From Aeromonas veronii (lineage in GTDB: Bacteria > Pseudomonadota > Gammaproteobacteria > Enterobacterales > Aeromonadaceae): 64,000 nt of DNA. Of the stretch, positions 44,887 through 54,840 are shown piece after piece. A model generated the notes under the pieces. The model saw only the letters and a list, made by a program, of their open reading frames with translations, did no database searches and was not told the DNA's origin. The DNA lies in contig NZ_CP157875.1 in NCBI RefSeq assembly GCF_040215105.1, positions 921,501-985,500 on the forward strand. The letters are read 5' to 3'. How positions within the stretch are numbered: position 1 is the stretch's first letter; the number at the start of each line of letters is the position of its first letter. Made by a program: the position numbers and the translations under genes.

Positions 44887-45036
44887 CTATTGCTCCTCCG
44901 TCGGCGGCTTGGCGTGCATCACCTTGTAGATGAAGTAGACGGCATAGGCGCTGATCAGCAGGAAGGTGCCGATAATCACCAGCATGGACATCAGTCCCAC
45001 GCTGTTGCCGAACATCAGGTTTATCCAGAATTCCAT
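44887..45036 (-). CDS. DUF3149 small membrane protein, 49 aa
   Basis: A 49-residue protein that begins MEFWINLMFGNSVGLMSML, continues with one membrane helix (residues about 15-40) and ends in a short charged tail PPTEEQ. This matches the short DUF3149 proteins. AGGAGTG precedes the ATG. Function unknown. Confidence 0.8.
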   Translation of the reverse strand: MEFWINLMFGNSVGLMSMLVIIGTFLLISAYAVYFIYKVMHAKPPTEEQ

Positions 45037-45151
45037 CACATCCACTCCTGTCATCCCTTGGTGACAGGCATGATAAATACCTCTTTGGGTGGGGTGGGAT
45101 GATCCCGATCAAGTCCCGTCGTGGTTGTTTAATCATCAGCAGGTTTTGTGA

Positions 45152-45183
45152 GCGGCCTCCCACTTAGGGGGAGGGAAGGCCGC
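45152..45183 (-). terminator. Hairpin after the TraB/GumN-type gene
   Basis: GCGGCCTCCC pairs with GGGAAGGCCGC with one bulge; the T-run is interrupted. It lies 11 bases beyond the stop at 45194. Confidence 0.45.
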
Positions 45184-45193
45184 GAGAGGAGGG

Positions 45194-46081
45194 CTACTGG
45201 ACCGCAGGCTGGGTTGGTTCGGTGAGGGGCGTGATGCGCCAGCCTTGCTGCTCCAGCAGGGCCAGCAGTCCCTGTTCGCCGTAAAGATGCAGGGCCCCTA
45301 CCACGATAAAGCTCTCGTTTGGCAGGGTCGGCCACTTCGCCACCCAGTTGCGGTTGCGCTCCGCCAGCAGGGTCTGCTCCAGCCAGGCCTGCAGCTTGGG
45401 CGGGGCCATCTCCTCTTTCAGCAGGTTGATCAGGGTCGCCTGATCGCCGTTTTGCCAGGCGCTCATCACCTCGCCAAAGCCCTTCTCGAGCTCCGGCAGC
45501 TCATCCAGGGTGCTCTCCAGCATCAGGGTCTGGTTGTCACCGACGCTGGCGAGATAACCGAGCTGCTCCAGCAGAGTCTCCAGGCCGACGATGGGCTTGC
45601 CCCCCTCACTCGCCCGTTTGGCGAAGTGCTGATCCACCCCGTATTCCCCGCTGAATCCGGTGCGTTCAAGGGCTGCCTGGGTCAGGGTGATGGCCGCAAA
45701 CCAGGGACGCAGCGGGGTCAGGATGGCTTCATTGAGACCGTTTTGACCGGCGGCGATCAGGGTGCGCCGGTAGAGGTCGATGGGTAGATGATCCTTGAGG
45801 GTCTTGCCGTCGACGAGGCGGGTGATGGCCCCCATCTCCTGCCACTGCTCCTTGCTGACATGGGTCATGTCGACCTCCATCACCAGGGCTCGGCTCTGCT
45901 GCCAGGCCCGCTCCACGGGATCCGGCAGTGGATAGAGGGAGGGCTTGCCCGCGTGGATGGAGCCCAGCAGCCAGTGTTGTTCACTGCCTTTCTCGATGCG
46001 ATAGAAAGCCGGATCGGCGAGGGCCTGCAGCGGCAGCAGCAGGCAGACCAGGAAGGAGAACAGCGGTCGATGGAATCTCAT
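45194..46081 (-). CDS. TraB/GumN-family exported protein
   Basis: A 295-residue protein with a signal peptide (1-20, cleavage after QALA) and the family blocks WLLGSIHAGKPSLYPLP near the start, a conserved region with YGVDQHFAKRA in the middle, and ESFIVVGALHLYGEQGLLAL at the end. GumN/TraB proteins are thought to be metal-dependent proteases of the Tiki fold; activity here is inferred. ATG 46081 begins the signal peptide. Confidence 0.85.
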   Translation of the reverse strand: MRFHRPLFSFLVCLLLPLQALADPAFYRIEKGSEQHWLLGSIHAGKPSLYPLPDPVERAWQQSRALVMEVDMTHVSKEQWQEMGAITRLVDGKTLKDHLPIDLYRRTLIAAGQNGLNEAILTPLRPWFAAITLTQAALERTGFSGEYGVDQHFAKRASEGGKPIVGLETLLEQLGYLASVGDNQTLMLESTLDELPELEKGFGEVMSAWQNGDQATLINLLKEEMAPPKLQAWLEQTLLAERNRNWVAKWPTLPNESFIVVGALHLYGEQGLLALLEQQGWRITPLTEPTQPAVQ

Positions 46082-46167
46082 GGGGCTCCTTGTATGAAGG
46101 GGTGACTTGGCTTCATGGCAATAAACCCTATGATAAGTCCTCATTCGTCACAGCCAAGAGGTTTCCC

Positions 46168-46500
46168 ATGCCCCACCTTCGTTTTCGGGCAGTTTCTGTC
46201 GACACCCTGCAACGGATCAGCACGCCCTTGCTGGCGGATCTCTGCGCCCTCACCGGCGGCAAGCCGGAGTTTGTCACCCTGGAGTGCGTACCGAGCCAAT
46301 GGGTGCGAAACGGTCAGCCGGAGACGGGTTTTCCCTTCGTGGAGCTGGTCTGGTTCGAGCGGCCCCAGGAGGTGCAGGATGCCGCCGCGGCCCTCATCAC
46401 CCGTCATCTGAAAGCGGTGCTCGGGGAGGAGACCTATGTGGTGGTGCAGGTGCTGCCCATAGTTCCAAGCCAGTACTACAGCAACGGTCAGCACTACTGA
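46168..46500 (+). CDS. DUF1904 family protein
   Basis: A 110-residue protein of the tautomerase-like DUF1904 group (MPHLRFRAVSVDTLQRISTP, later FVELVWFERPQEVQD). An N-terminal Met-Pro would expose a proline like the catalytic one of tautomerases, but activity is not established. AAGAGG precedes the ATG. Divergent from the TraB/GumN-type gene and convergent with the SDR gene. Confidence 0.78.
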   Translation: MPHLRFRAVSVDTLQRISTPLLADLCALTGGKPEFVTLECVPSQWVRNGQPETGFPFVELVWFERPQEVQDAAAALITRHLKAVLGEETYVVVQVLPIVPSQYYSNGQHY

Positions 46501-46508
46501 GTGATGAA

Positions 46509-46535
46509 GGGGATCGGGCTATCGGCCCGATCCCC
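46509..46535. terminator. Hairpin between DUF1904 and SDR genes
   Basis: Perfect 11-bp arms GGGGATCGGGC / GCCCGATCCCC between convergent stops. No long T-run. Confidence 0.5.
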
Positions 46536-46539
46536 TGTG

Positions 46540-47370
46540 TCAGGCGGATTTTATCAGGAGTCTGTCCAGCCAGCGGCTTGGCAGCAGGCGGCGCAGCACG
46601 GTGAACAGCCTGGTCGGGAAGGTGACGGGGTAGCGGTGCTTGGGCCGCTTGCTGGTGAGCGCGTGGATGAGCGGCGGCAGGCAGGCTTCGCTTGGCAGAG
46701 TGAAGCCTCGGGCTCCGCCCTCGCGCTCCAGTCGGCTCAGGGTCTGCTGGTAAGCGGCGCTGTGACGGCTGGTGTCGGGATCGATGTGGCGCAGAAAGGC
46801 GGCGCGGGCATTGGCGCGAAAACGGGTGTCGATGGGCCCGGGTTCGATCAGGCTGACCTGTACCCCGGTGCCGGCGAGTTCGAGGCGCAGGGTGTCGGTG
46901 TAGCCCTCGAGGGCAAACTTGCTGGCGTTGTAGGCGCCGCGATACTTCATGGCTACCAGACCGAGCACCGAGCTGTTTTGCACGATGCGCCCCTCTCCCG
47001 CCGCCAGCATGGCGGGCAGCACTTCGCGAATGAGCTGATGCCAGCCGAACAGGTTGGTGTTGAACTGCTCTCTCAGCGCCGCCGTGGGCAGATCTTCCAG
47101 TGCTCCCGGCTGGCCGTAGGCCCCGTTGTTGAACAGGCCATAAAGGCGACCGCCAGCCAGGGCCAGCGCCTCGGCCGCCCCCTGGGTGATGCTGTCTTCA
47201 TCGGCGAGATCCAGCCGCACTGCGAGCAATCCCAGCTGTTGCAGCCGCGCCACGTCTTCTTCCCGGCGGGCCGAGGCGATGACGGTGAAACCCTGTTCGC
47301 CGAGCGCCTTGGCGGCGGACAGGCCGATGCCGCTTGAGCAGCCGGTGATGAGCACGAAGGGGTGGGGCAT
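46540..47370 (-). CDS. Short-chain dehydrogenase/reductase (YbbO-like)
   Basis: A 276-residue classical SDR. The nucleotide site is LITGCSSGIGLSAAKAL, the catalytic Ser is in QNSSVLGLV, and Tyr and Lys are in GAYNASKFALEGY. The C-terminal segment RYPVTFPTRLFTVLRRLLPS resembles E. coli YbbO, an aldehyde reductase candidate. The structural NNAG motif reads NNGA here. The start at 47370 is just before the Rossmann strand; 50 upstream codons are not conserved. Confidence 0.85.
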   Translation of the reverse strand: MPHPFVLITGCSSGIGLSAAKALGEQGFTVIASARREEDVARLQQLGLLAVRLDLADEDSITQGAAEALALAGGRLYGLFNNGAYGQPGALEDLPTAALREQFNTNLFGWHQLIREVLPAMLAAGEGRIVQNSSVLGLVAMKYRGAYNASKFALEGYTDTLRLELAGTGVQVSLIEPGPIDTRFRANARAAFLRHIDPDTSRHSAAYQQTLSRLEREGGARGFTLPSEACLPPLIHALTSKRPKHRYPVTFPTRLFTVLRRLLPSRWLDRLLIKSA

Positions 47371-47430
47371 GGGGATCCTTGCGGTGTCGAGTCCTGTGAT
47401 GGGGCATGGTAGCCTGCCCGGCCCAAAAAC

Positions 47431-47456
47431 AAAACCGGGCCCAAGGGCCCGGTTTT
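47431..47456. terminator. Terminator of the OprD-type porin gene
   Basis: Arms AAAACCGGGCCC / GGGCCCGGTTTT around an AA centre, 20 bases beyond the porin stop on the minus strand. Confidence 0.88.
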
Positions 47457-47476
47457 CAGATGATTCACGTTCCCGA

Positions 47477-48880
47477 TTACAGGATGGTGAACGGCATGAT
47501 GATGTGGAACTTGACGTCATGCTCGGAGCTGAACATGTTCGGGTAGTACCAGCTGCCCTTGTCGTCCTGCTCGTTGTTGTAGTCGGTGTAGTGCAGCTTG
47601 AACAGGGTGCCCTTCAACTTGCCGTCTTGCACCGTGTACATGACGTCGAAGTTGGCAGCCCACTCTTTACCACCTTCCAGGGACTTGTCGCCATTGTTGG
47701 CATCCCAACCGTAGGCGCCGGAGACACCGAGTGCCCAACCAGGTGCACCCACCAGATCGTCCAGGGTACGGGTCACACCGAAGAACACGGCCTTCTCGTC
47801 GTTGTGGTTCCAGTCAGAGCGGGAATCCCACCAGATCTCGTTCGCGCCCTGGGAGTTGCCGTAGCCACGGGTCAGACGGGGCAGGTAGTTGCCCAGATCC
47901 CCTTCGGCCTTGGTCCACATACCTTCCAGACGGAAGCCGTACTGGGCGTAGTTCCAGGCGGCGGTCAGCGCTTGCTGCCATGCCAGACCATCGTAATCGC
48001 TGTTGTCAGTGTCGGAACCGTAGAACTGGTAGCTGGTGGAGAGGCCACCCAGGACGTCAAACTTGTGAGCCAGCTTGAAGTGGTAGCTGTCCATGTAGCC
48101 TTCGGACTGACCGAAGCCACCGGTGACCGCGGTGCCATCCTCGAAGGTGTAGCGAGCGGCCAGACCGTGGATGTAGTCGATCTTGTTGGCATCGGTGAAG
48201 GGGTCGCTGGCATAGGGGCTGCTCTTGGAGAAGCCGGCGGTATTCTTGAACCAGGGCGCCTTGTACTCATCGGCGATGGCGTAGGTCAGGTAGAGACCAC
48301 CGAAGTTGCCTTCGATCTGGCCACCACGGTAGGTACCGGGTTGATAGGACCAGTTCACACCGAGGATGCCGGGTACGTACAGCTGGGTGAAACCACCCTT
48401 GGCGGTGACGGCACCATCGAAGAATTTCAGTTTCAGGGCGGCGGTGGAGAGGCTGAAGCCATTCTCGGGAACACCGTCACCACCTGAACCCCACTTGTTG
48501 CCCCAGAAGGAGAACTCGTTCTCTTCGTTGACGCCGTTGCTCTCGTCGACGGCCAGGTCATAGGCACCGAAGCCGCCCACGTCGATGCCGACTACATCCC
48601 AGGCATAACCGGAGTTGAAGTTGAGGGCAGCTTGGGTAGTGGCGTGGCTCAGGTTGGAGTGGTATTTGCCATCTTGGCCGGGACCGGCCTGCTTGCGTTC
48701 ACGGTCGCGCTGGAAGTAGAACAGACCACCGGTGACTTTGGCGTCTTCGGCAAACGCCTCATAGGATTTTCCGTAACCCGGACCCATAGTGTCCTGGGCG
48801 GCGAAGGCCATTCCCGGGGCAGCCAGTGCGGCAACCACAGCGGCGCTCAAGGCGGCACGCTTGAAAATCACTTTTTCCAT
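47477..48880 (-). CDS. OprD/ChiP-type outer-membrane porin
   Basis: A 467-residue protein with a signal peptide (1-27, ending GMAFA). It has many alternating amphipathic strands rich in aromatic residues, and its final strand HDVKFHIIMPFTIL resembles the ends of OprD-family barrels. The early segment VTGGLFYFQRDRERKQ and WDVVGIDVGGFGAYDLA fit the same family, which includes the chitooligosaccharide porin ChiP. Uptake of amino sugars or small peptides is plausible but not shown. AGGAG precedes the ATG. A long AT-rich leader region with a CRP-like site lies upstream. Confidence 0.82.
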   Translation of the reverse strand: MEKVIFKRAALSAAVVAALAAPGMAFAAQDTMGPGYGKSYEAFAEDAKVTGGLFYFQRDRERKQAGPGQDGKYHSNLSHATTQAALNFNSGYAWDVVGIDVGGFGAYDLAVDESNGVNEENEFSFWGNKWGSGGDGVPENGFSLSTAALKLKFFDGAVTAKGGFTQLYVPGILGVNWSYQPGTYRGGQIEGNFGGLYLTYAIADEYKAPWFKNTAGFSKSSPYASDPFTDANKIDYIHGLAARYTFEDGTAVTGGFGQSEGYMDSYHFKLAHKFDVLGGLSTSYQFYGSDTDNSDYDGLAWQQALTAAWNYAQYGFRLEGMWTKAEGDLGNYLPRLTRGYGNSQGANEIWWDSRSDWNHNDEKAVFFGVTRTLDDLVGAPGWALGVSGAYGWDANNGDKSLEGGKEWAANFDVMYTVQDGKLKGTLFKLHYTDYNNEQDDKGSWYYPNMFSSEHDVKFHIIMPFTIL

Positions 48881-49322
48881 TTTGTATTGCTCCTGATTTT
48901 ATGGACTTAGCTTTTTTTTGTCCGGCAGTCAGGCACGGGCCCGCCGCTCGGTAATGGCATTGCAATCAAGGCCCCGGAGGGCAAAAAAATCGTTTGTCTG
49001 TGCTGTGCCCCTCCCTGCATGCCTTGGCGCATCAGTGGGGGTATCTGTGTATTTACAATCTTTATTTTTTATGTGCGGCCCTTGGCGACCGGACACCACA
49101 AGAGTACGTTCGCGGTGCGAAATATCAACATGAAGTTCCATCGAAGTTTCAAAAATATGACCGAGTGCAAATAATCATGACCCTTGTTGTGGACACTGTG
49201 ATCCCGCTCATATCAACAATGACAACGCTTTCATGCTGGGTTGGCCGTTTCCGTGGATGAAACTCGATGAGGAAGCTGAACTTTCTTTGTTAACCGACTG
49301 ATAACAGATAATTTTGTGTTGC
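48881..49322. other. Long upstream region of the porin gene
   Basis: About 440 bases, lower in GC than its surroundings, lie between the chemoreceptor terminator and the porin start. The region holds a CRP-like site at 49197-49212 and several AT-rich tracts (for example near 49055-49075). I see no gene. A long 5' untranslated region or a small RNA target site would fit a regulated porin. Confidence 0.5.
49197..49212. promoter_or_regulatory. CRP-like site upstream of the porin gene
   Basis: TGTGA-N6-TCATA compares with the consensus TGTGA-N6-TCACA. It is more than 300 bases before the porin ATG, so the promoter would have to be distal. Confidence 0.35.
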
Positions 49323-49356
49323 AAAAAAAGATGACCCCGCAGGGAGGCGGGGCCAT
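49323..49356 (-). terminator. Terminator of the chemoreceptor gene
   Basis: ATGACCCCGC / GCGGGGCCAT with a 6-base loop, then a run of seven Ts on the minus strand. Confidence 0.88.
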
Positions 49357-49376
49357 GGTGGGTCAGTCGTCAGGGA

Positions 49377-51311
49377 TCAGGCTTGTCCCAGGATGCGGGG
49401 GATCTGCTGGGCCTGATGGTGAATGTGTTCCGACACCTGCACCGAGAGCTGGCTGCCCTGGCGGGCATGCTGGCTGATGCGGCCGATGAGGGCGGCGAAG
49501 CTGGCCAGCCTGTGCTCCTGGCTTCTGGCGTTGTCGGCCCCTTGCAGGGCGATGACGGCGGTGCTGCGGGCCATCTCCCGCACCGTCAATGTGGTCTGGC
49601 GCAACTGCTCGGCCTGCTGACGCTGGCCGGCGGCCTCGCTGGTGATCCGGGTCATCACGGTGGCGAGCTGATCCCCGGCCTGGGTCAGGCTTGTCAGGAT
49701 CTCGGTGATCTGGCCGAGGGAGCGCTGGGTATCGGCGGAGAGGTGGCGTACCTCGTCGGCCACCACGGCAAAGCCGCGCCCCTGCTCACCGGCGCGGGCG
49801 GCCTCGATGGCGGCATTCAGGGCCAGCAGGTTGGTCTGCTGGGAGATGTGTCCGATGACGTCGACGATGGCGGTGACATCCTCCACCGAACGCTTGAGCT
49901 GGGCCAGGGCCGCACTGCTCTCGTCGATGGCGAGTCCGGTCTGGGCAGTGGCGGCCAGCATGCCGCCGACCAGCTGCTCGCTCTGGCTCATGGAGTGCTC
50001 GTTGTGCTGGGCGTGCTGGGCTATCTCGGCGGCGACCTGGTGCACCTCGCTGGCGAGCTGGTTCAGCTCATTCATCATGTGGTCGCTCTCGTCCACCGCC
50101 TGTTCTGTGGTGCGGGTGCTGTGATGGATCTCCTGCACCTGATCCACCATTTCCTGCAGGCTCAGGGAGACGGAGGAGAGTTGCCCTGCCTTCTGTTGCT
50201 GATCCTGTTTCAAACGCAGGATGAGGCGATTGTAACTCGCCACTATGTCGGCCAGCTCGTTGCGCTCCCGCCCCTCGGGCAGCATCTGTGCTTCCCCTGT
50301 GGTATCGAGTTGCAGGAAGGCGCCGCGCAATTGCAGCAGTGGCTTGACCAACCAGCGGCGCTGCACCAAGGCGAACAGCAGGGCCACCCCCACCAGCGTG
50401 AGCGCCAGGGAGCCGAGAATGACGGCGAGCTCCCGGTTCACCCCTTGGCGCAGGGCGGAGAGGCGCTCCCCCAGTTTGTCACTTTCCTGCAGCAGTCGAC
50501 TGATGTCCTGTTGCACCATCAGGCGTGCCTCCTGCTGCTGTTGCAGGGCCTTGCGACTGTTCTCCAGCTCCTGGGGGTAGCGTTTTAGCAGGGAAACCAG
50601 TTCGCTGCGCGGGAGATCGCCGAGCTCTTTGCGCACCGGCTCTCCCAGGGTGAATTCGTCGGCAGGGGCTTCCTCGAACAGCCCCAGGCTCGGCAGCGCA
50701 GCCAGTTGCTCTGCCTGCCGTTGCAGGGCCGCCAGTTCGAACTTCAATCCTTCCAGCAACTTGGGGCTGGCCTGATCCATGTAGTTCTGGCGCAGATGAG
50801 CCAGGGCAGGCAGGGCCGCCAGGATGTCGGCGGCGCCCTGACGGTAGCGATCGGCACTGGACGGATCCGTCGCCTCCGCGCCTTGCTGGCCGTAGCGCAG
50901 CAGCGCCTTGGCGTGGGCGGTCAGCTCGCTCTCGGCATTTTGCAGCAGCAGCTGGCTATTGCCGGAGAGCTTGCCTGCCGCCAGATAGTCGCCGTCGATG
51001 CGGCTGCCCATCTGCTCCAGCAGGGTGCGTAGCGGGGCACTCTGCTCGGGATCCTGTTGTTCCAGTTGGCCGAGCGCCTGTTTGCGTACCCCTTGTGCCT
51101 CGGTCAGGCGCAGGGGGTCACCGCTGCCGAGGTAGTCCCGCAGCGCCTCTTGCAGGGGGCCGCTCAATCGCTGCTGGAGCCGTTCGTGCTGGCGTTGATC
51201 CTGTTCGGTGTCATTGAGCTGCTGCCAGCCATGGAACAGGGCGGTGGCCTGGGTGGCGGCCACCAGCAGCAATATCAGAGAGGAGAGGGAGGCATAATGG
51301 GCAATTTTCAC
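49377..51311 (-). CDS. Methyl-accepting chemotaxis protein
   Basis: A 644-residue transmembrane chemoreceptor. One helix lies at about 8-27, followed by a large helical periplasmic domain (about 30-290, size compatible with a helical bimodular sensor). A second helix lies at about 293-313, then a HAMP domain and a signalling hairpin whose conserved tip is [20 protein letters not shown] followed by [15 protein letters not shown]. The ligand is unknown. A strong terminator separates it from the porin gene downstream. Confidence 0.92.
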   Translation of the reverse strand: MKIAHYASLSSLILLLVAATQATALFHGWQQLNDTEQDQRQHERLQQRLSGPLQEALRDYLGSGDPLRLTEAQGVRKQALGQLEQQDPEQSAPLRTLLEQMGSRIDGDYLAAGKLSGNSQLLLQNAESELTAHAKALLRYGQQGAEATDPSSADRYRQGAADILAALPALAHLRQNYMDQASPKLLEGLKFELAALQRQAEQLAALPSLGLFEEAPADEFTLGEPVRKELGDLPRSELVSLLKRYPQELENSRKALQQQQEARLMVQQDISRLLQESDKLGERLSALRQGVNRELAVILGSLALTLVGVALLFALVQRRWLVKPLLQLRGAFLQLDTTGEAQMLPEGRERNELADIVASYNRLILRLKQDQQQKAGQLSSVSLSLQEMVDQVQEIHHSTRTTEQAVDESDHMMNELNQLASEVHQVAAEIAQHAQHNEHSMSQSEQLVGGMLAATAQTGLAIDESSAALAQLKRSVEDVTAIVDVIGHISQQTNLLALNAAIEAARAGEQGRGFAVVADEVRHLSADTQRSLGQITEILTSLTQAGDQLATVMTRITSEAAGQRQQAEQLRQTTLTVREMARSTAVIALQGADNARSQEHRLASFAALIGRISQHARQGSQLSVQVSEHIHHQAQQIPRILGQA

Positions 51312-51370
51312 GTCAACATCCTGCTTGAACCACGCAATGGCTGCGAGCTTAAGCAGGAGTGATGGCGTTT

Positions 51371-52261
51371 TTATGACAAGGGTTTTACAACCCTCTGACT
51401 CTTGGGGGATTTCACCATCAGGCCGAGCAGGGCGCCCCCCATGATGAGGCTCCCCGCCAGCAGGTGACGGGACGTGAGTTCTTCACCGTTGAGCCACACC
51501 AGCAGCAGGGTGCTGAGAAGTGGCGTCAGGTAGGCGAGCGCCCCGATGCGGCGCGGATCCCCGTCTCGCAGTGCCAGATACCAGGTGACGAAGGCCGCCC
51601 CCATGGGCCCCAGGGCCAGCCCGGCGATGAGCAGCCAGTCTGCCTGGGGGATCTGGGCGAGGGGCAAGGGGCCTTCGAGCCCCCAGGCGAGCAGCAGGGC
51701 CAGCAGACCCGCCGGCAGGCAGGCGGCGGCGGTGACCACGGCGGGGGCGGGAGGCAGGCGGCGGGAGAGCACGGAGTAGGCTCCCCAGACGATGGCGGCG
51801 CCGAGCGCCAGCAGGTAACCGGGGAGATAGGCCTGCTGCAGCTTCAGCTCCCCATCCACCATCACCAGCACCGAGCCGACGAGACCCAGCGCCCCCGCCA
51901 GCAGATGCTGGGGCTTGAGGGGATGGCCCGGCAGCAGCAGCGGGGTGAACAGGATGATGCACAGGGGCCAGAGGTAATTGATGAGGTTCGCCTCGAGCAC
52001 GGGGGCGTGGCGAAAGCTCATGAACAGCAGGCTGTGGTAGAGCAGCAGGGCCGTGATGGTCACCAGCCAGCTGAGGGCGCTGGCCCGCCATTGGCGCCAG
52101 AAGGGCAGGGCCCCCAGGCCGCAGAAGAACAGCACCAGCCCCACCAGCACCAGGGGGGAGACGCTGGTGACCCGGGAGGTGAGGGCGGCGAGGGAGGCCC
52201 ACAGCAAGATGGTGAGCAGGGCCAGGGCGGTGGACCTATCCCACCAGGAAACAGCAGACAT
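51371..52261 (-). CDS. EamA/DMT-family transporter (YddG-like)
   Basis: A 296-residue protein with about ten membrane helices in two EamA halves. Conserved pieces are [13 protein letters not shown] in helix 1, [20 protein letters not shown] at the end of the first half, and [20 protein letters not shown] in the second. The LINYLWP motif resembles the aromatic amino-acid exporter YddG; the substrate is inference. Its start is set by the family N-terminus. Confidence 0.85.
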   Translation of the reverse strand: MSAVSWWDRSTALALLTILLWASLAALTSRVTSVSPLVLVGLVLFFCGLGALPFWRQWRASALSWLVTITALLLYHSLLFMSFRHAPVLEANLINYLWPLCIILFTPLLLPGHPLKPQHLLAGALGLVGSVLVMVDGELKLQQAYLPGYLLALGAAIVWGAYSVLSRRLPPAPAVVTAAACLPAGLLALLLAWGLEGPLPLAQIPQADWLLIAGLALGPMGAAFVTWYLALRDGDPRRIGALAYLTPLLSTLLLVWLNGEELTSRHLLAGSLIMGGALLGLMVKSPKSQRVVKPLS

Positions 52262-52285
52262 CCAACACTCCTTTGTCGGTGGATG

Positions 52286-52317
52286 AAAAAGAGGGCCAGT
52301 CTAGCAGACTGGCCCTC
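52286..52317 (-). terminator. Terminator of the ltnD-gntP operon
   Basis: Perfect arms GAGGGCCAGTCT / AGACTGGCCCTC with a 3-base loop and a T-run on the minus strand, 29 bases past the gntP-type stop. Confidence 0.9.
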
Positions 52318-52346
52318 GCTGGGTAGTGGGTGTGTGGAGTGAACCC

Positions 52347-53852
52347 TTATGACTCCCGGCTCGCCACCGCACCTGTCGCAGGGGCCAGGGATTGGCCCTT
52401 GACGTACCAGACGATGAGCGCCAGCACCAGCAGCGGCAGCACCGGGTCAAACCAGGTGCCACCTGAGCCGAACATCAGGTTCAGCAGGGCGACGCCGGTG
52501 CCGCCGATGGCCCAGGCGATGGTGGTGGGAATGGACCAGACGATCATCTGCTGTTTCACGTCCGAGATCCCCATCATGCGGTTGACCACCCAGAACAGGC
52601 TGTCGTTGAAGTAGCCGAAGAAGAGCGAGCCCATGGTGGCCGCCTGGGCCGCCAGCAGCATGTTGACCCCGGGGATCTGGGCCAGTATGGGAGCGGAGAT
52701 GGAGGCCGCCGTCACCATGGCCACGGTGCCGGACCCCTGGATGAGGCGCACCAGGGTCGCGACGATGAAGGGGATCAGGATGGGGGATATGGGCAGCTGG
52801 GCAATCTGCTCCGCCAGTTGCTGGCCTGCGCCGCTGTCACGCAGGACGGCGCCGAGCGCACCACCGGCACCGGTCACCAGCAGGATGATGCCGGCCGATT
52901 GCAGCCCCTCTTCCAGGCGGGCGGCGGTGGCGTGCCTGTCCATGTGGGGCACCAGGGTATAGACCGCCAGCAGCACGCTGATGGCCAGCGCAATGATGGG
53001 GGTGCCGATGAAGTTGACGCCCTGCACCAGCGGGTTGGCGGCCAGGTTCTCCATGCCTTCCAGGGTGGCCAGGGTGGTGAAGATGGCCTTGAGGAAGATG
53101 AGCACGATCGGCACCAGGATCGGCAGCAGCGACAGGGTCAGGCTCGGCAGGCTCTTGCCTTCTTTCTCCTTCAGATAAGTGTCGTAAGTAGCCTGCAGCT
53201 CATCCGGGGTTTGGGCGACCTGGGCGGCAAATTCGGGGTACTTCTTGTCCAGCCACTGGGCATAGAAGACGATGCCGAGCACGCAGGGGATGGCCAGCGC
53301 CATGCCCATCAGCAGCATGGCGCCGATGTCCACGCCAAACAGACCGGCGACGCCGAGCGGCCCCGGGGTCGGCGGCACGGTGTGGTGGGTCACCACCAGG
53401 CCGCCTGCGAGGGCCACGCCGAGGGTGAGCAGGGAGCGCTTGCCGCTTTTCGCCAGAGCCTTGGCGACCGGGTAGAGGATGACGAAGGCGGAATCCACGA
53501 AGATGGGGATGCTGACGATGTAGCCGGTGATGGCCAGCGCCCACTCTTCACGGCGTTTGCCCAGCCACTTGATGAAGCTGTAGGCGATCTGCTCGGCTGC
53601 GCCGGAGACCTCCAGCAGACGGCCCATCATGACCCCGAGGCCGATGACGATGCCTATGCTGCCAAGGGTGGAGCCAAAGCCCTGGGTGATGACGGTGAGG
53701 GTCTTGTCGATGCTCATGCCGCCCGTGATACCGGCGATACAGGCCGCCGCCAGCATGGCGATCAGGGCGTGTACCCGGGTGCGAACCACCAGGAAGACCA
53801 GTACGAATACGGCGATGATAAGGCCGATGATGGGGGTTGGGATGTCGCTCAT
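52347..53852 (-). CDS. GntP-family sugar-acid permease
   Basis: A 501-residue permease with about 12-14 membrane helices, an N-terminus of the GntP type (IIGLIIAVFVLVFLVV), and the conserved GGLVVTHHTVPPTPGPLGVA block. GntP proteins take up gluconate and related acids by proton symport. As the last gene of the threonate/erythronate operon it most likely imports L-threonate or D-erythronate. Its start overlaps the denD stop by four bases (ATGA). Confidence 0.9.
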   Translation of the reverse strand: MSDIPTPIIGLIIAVFVLVFLVVRTRVHALIAMLAAACIAGITGGMSIDKTLTVITQGFGSTLGSIGIVIGLGVMMGRLLEVSGAAEQIAYSFIKWLGKRREEWALAITGYIVSIPIFVDSAFVILYPVAKALAKSGKRSLLTLGVALAGGLVVTHHTVPPTPGPLGVAGLFGVDIGAMLLMGMALAIPCVLGIVFYAQWLDKKYPEFAAQVAQTPDELQATYDTYLKEKEGKSLPSLTLSLLPILVPIVLIFLKAIFTTLATLEGMENLAANPLVQGVNFIGTPIIALAISVLLAVYTLVPHMDRHATAARLEEGLQSAGIILLVTGAGGALGAVLRDSGAGQQLAEQIAQLPISPILIPFIVATLVRLIQGSGTVAMVTAASISAPILAQIPGVNMLLAAQAATMGSLFFGYFNDSLFWVVNRMMGISDVKQQMIVWSIPTTIAWAIGGTGVALLNLMFGSGGTWFDPVLPLLVLALIVWYVKGQSLAPATGAVASRES

Positions 53853-54799
53853 GATGCCTCCTGCATGTCATGGGTGATGAAACTGTCGATGATGTCGGCA
53901 AACGTCCTGTCTGCCGTGAAGCCGAGGGCATGGGCCCGCTGGTTGTCGATGCGACCGGGCCAGCTGGCGACGATGCGCTCCACCGCGGGATCTGCGGCAA
54001 ATTGCACTCGCTCCCGGGCCGCGGCGCCACCCGTACGGCCGAGGGCCTCCAGCATCTCGCCGACGGTCACGCTGATGCCGGGCAGGTTGACGCTGCGCCA
54101 GTCACCGGTGGCAGGCAGGTTGGCCGCCAGCAGGAAGTTCGCGACCACGGTGGCCGGGCTCGACAGCCAGAGCCGCAGATCCGTGCTCACCGGGCAGATG
54201 GCCTGCTCCCCTTGCAGGGGCTCGCGGATGATGCTGCTGACAAAGGAGGAGGCAGCCCGGTTCGGCTTTCCCGGCCGCACGCAGATGGTGGGCAGGCGCA
54301 GTACCAGGCCGTCCACATAGCCCTTGCGGCTGTAGTCGTTGACCAGGAGTTCCCCCATGGCCTTCTGGGCACCATAGGAGGAGGTCGGGGTCAGCGCGGT
54401 GCCGTCGTCCACCAGGGCCGGCAGGCGGCCGCCGTAGACCGCCAGCGAGCTGGTGAAGATGAAGCGGATGCCGGGCTTGGTATGACGGCAGGCCTCCAGC
54501 AGGGTGCGGGTGGTGTCCAGATTCACCTTCCAGCCGAGATCGAAGTCCTGCTCCGCATGGCTGCTGACGATGGCCGCCAGGTGATAGACGATGGCGGTCT
54601 GCTCGCCGATGAGGGACTCAGCCACGCCGGGGGCGGTGAGATCCGCCTGCAGGCAGCGCACCCTGGCATCCGGGAGTGGCGCCTGGGGCAGCTGGATATC
54701 CACCAGCAGCAGTTCGGTGAAGGGGTGTGTGCTTTTCAGCAGGGCTTTGGCCAGTTTCTGGCCCAGGAAGCCACCACCGCCGGTGATGATGATTTGCAT
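53849..54799 (-). CDS. denD: D-erythronate dehydrogenase (NAD-dependent SDR)
   Basis: A 316-residue extended SDR. The NAD motif is ITGGGGFLGQKLAKALL, the active-site Ser is in FIFTSSLAVYGG, and YxxxK occurs in SSYGAQKAMGEL. The sequence and operon context match DenD, which oxidises D-erythronate to 2-oxo-tetronate. This gives the operon a second entry besides LtnD. A general nucleotide-sugar epimerase role is less likely because the neighbours are all four-carbon acid enzymes. Confidence 0.88.
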   Translation of the reverse strand: MQIIITGGGGFLGQKLAKALLKSTHPFTELLLVDIQLPQAPLPDARVRCLQADLTAPGVAESLIGEQTAIVYHLAAIVSSHAEQDFDLGWKVNLDTTRTLLEACRHTKPGIRFIFTSSLAVYGGRLPALVDDGTALTPTSSYGAQKAMGELLVNDYSRKGYVDGLVLRLPTICVRPGKPNRAASSFVSSIIREPLQGEQAICPVSTDLRLWLSSPATVVANFLLAANLPATGDWRSVNLPGISVTVGEMLEALGRTGGAAARERVQFAADPAVERIVASWPGRIDNQRAHALGFTADRTFADIIDSFITHDMQEAS

Positions 54800-54840
54800 C
54801 TCGTTATCCTCAGACTCGTTCGTGTGTAGGTTGTGTTTTT

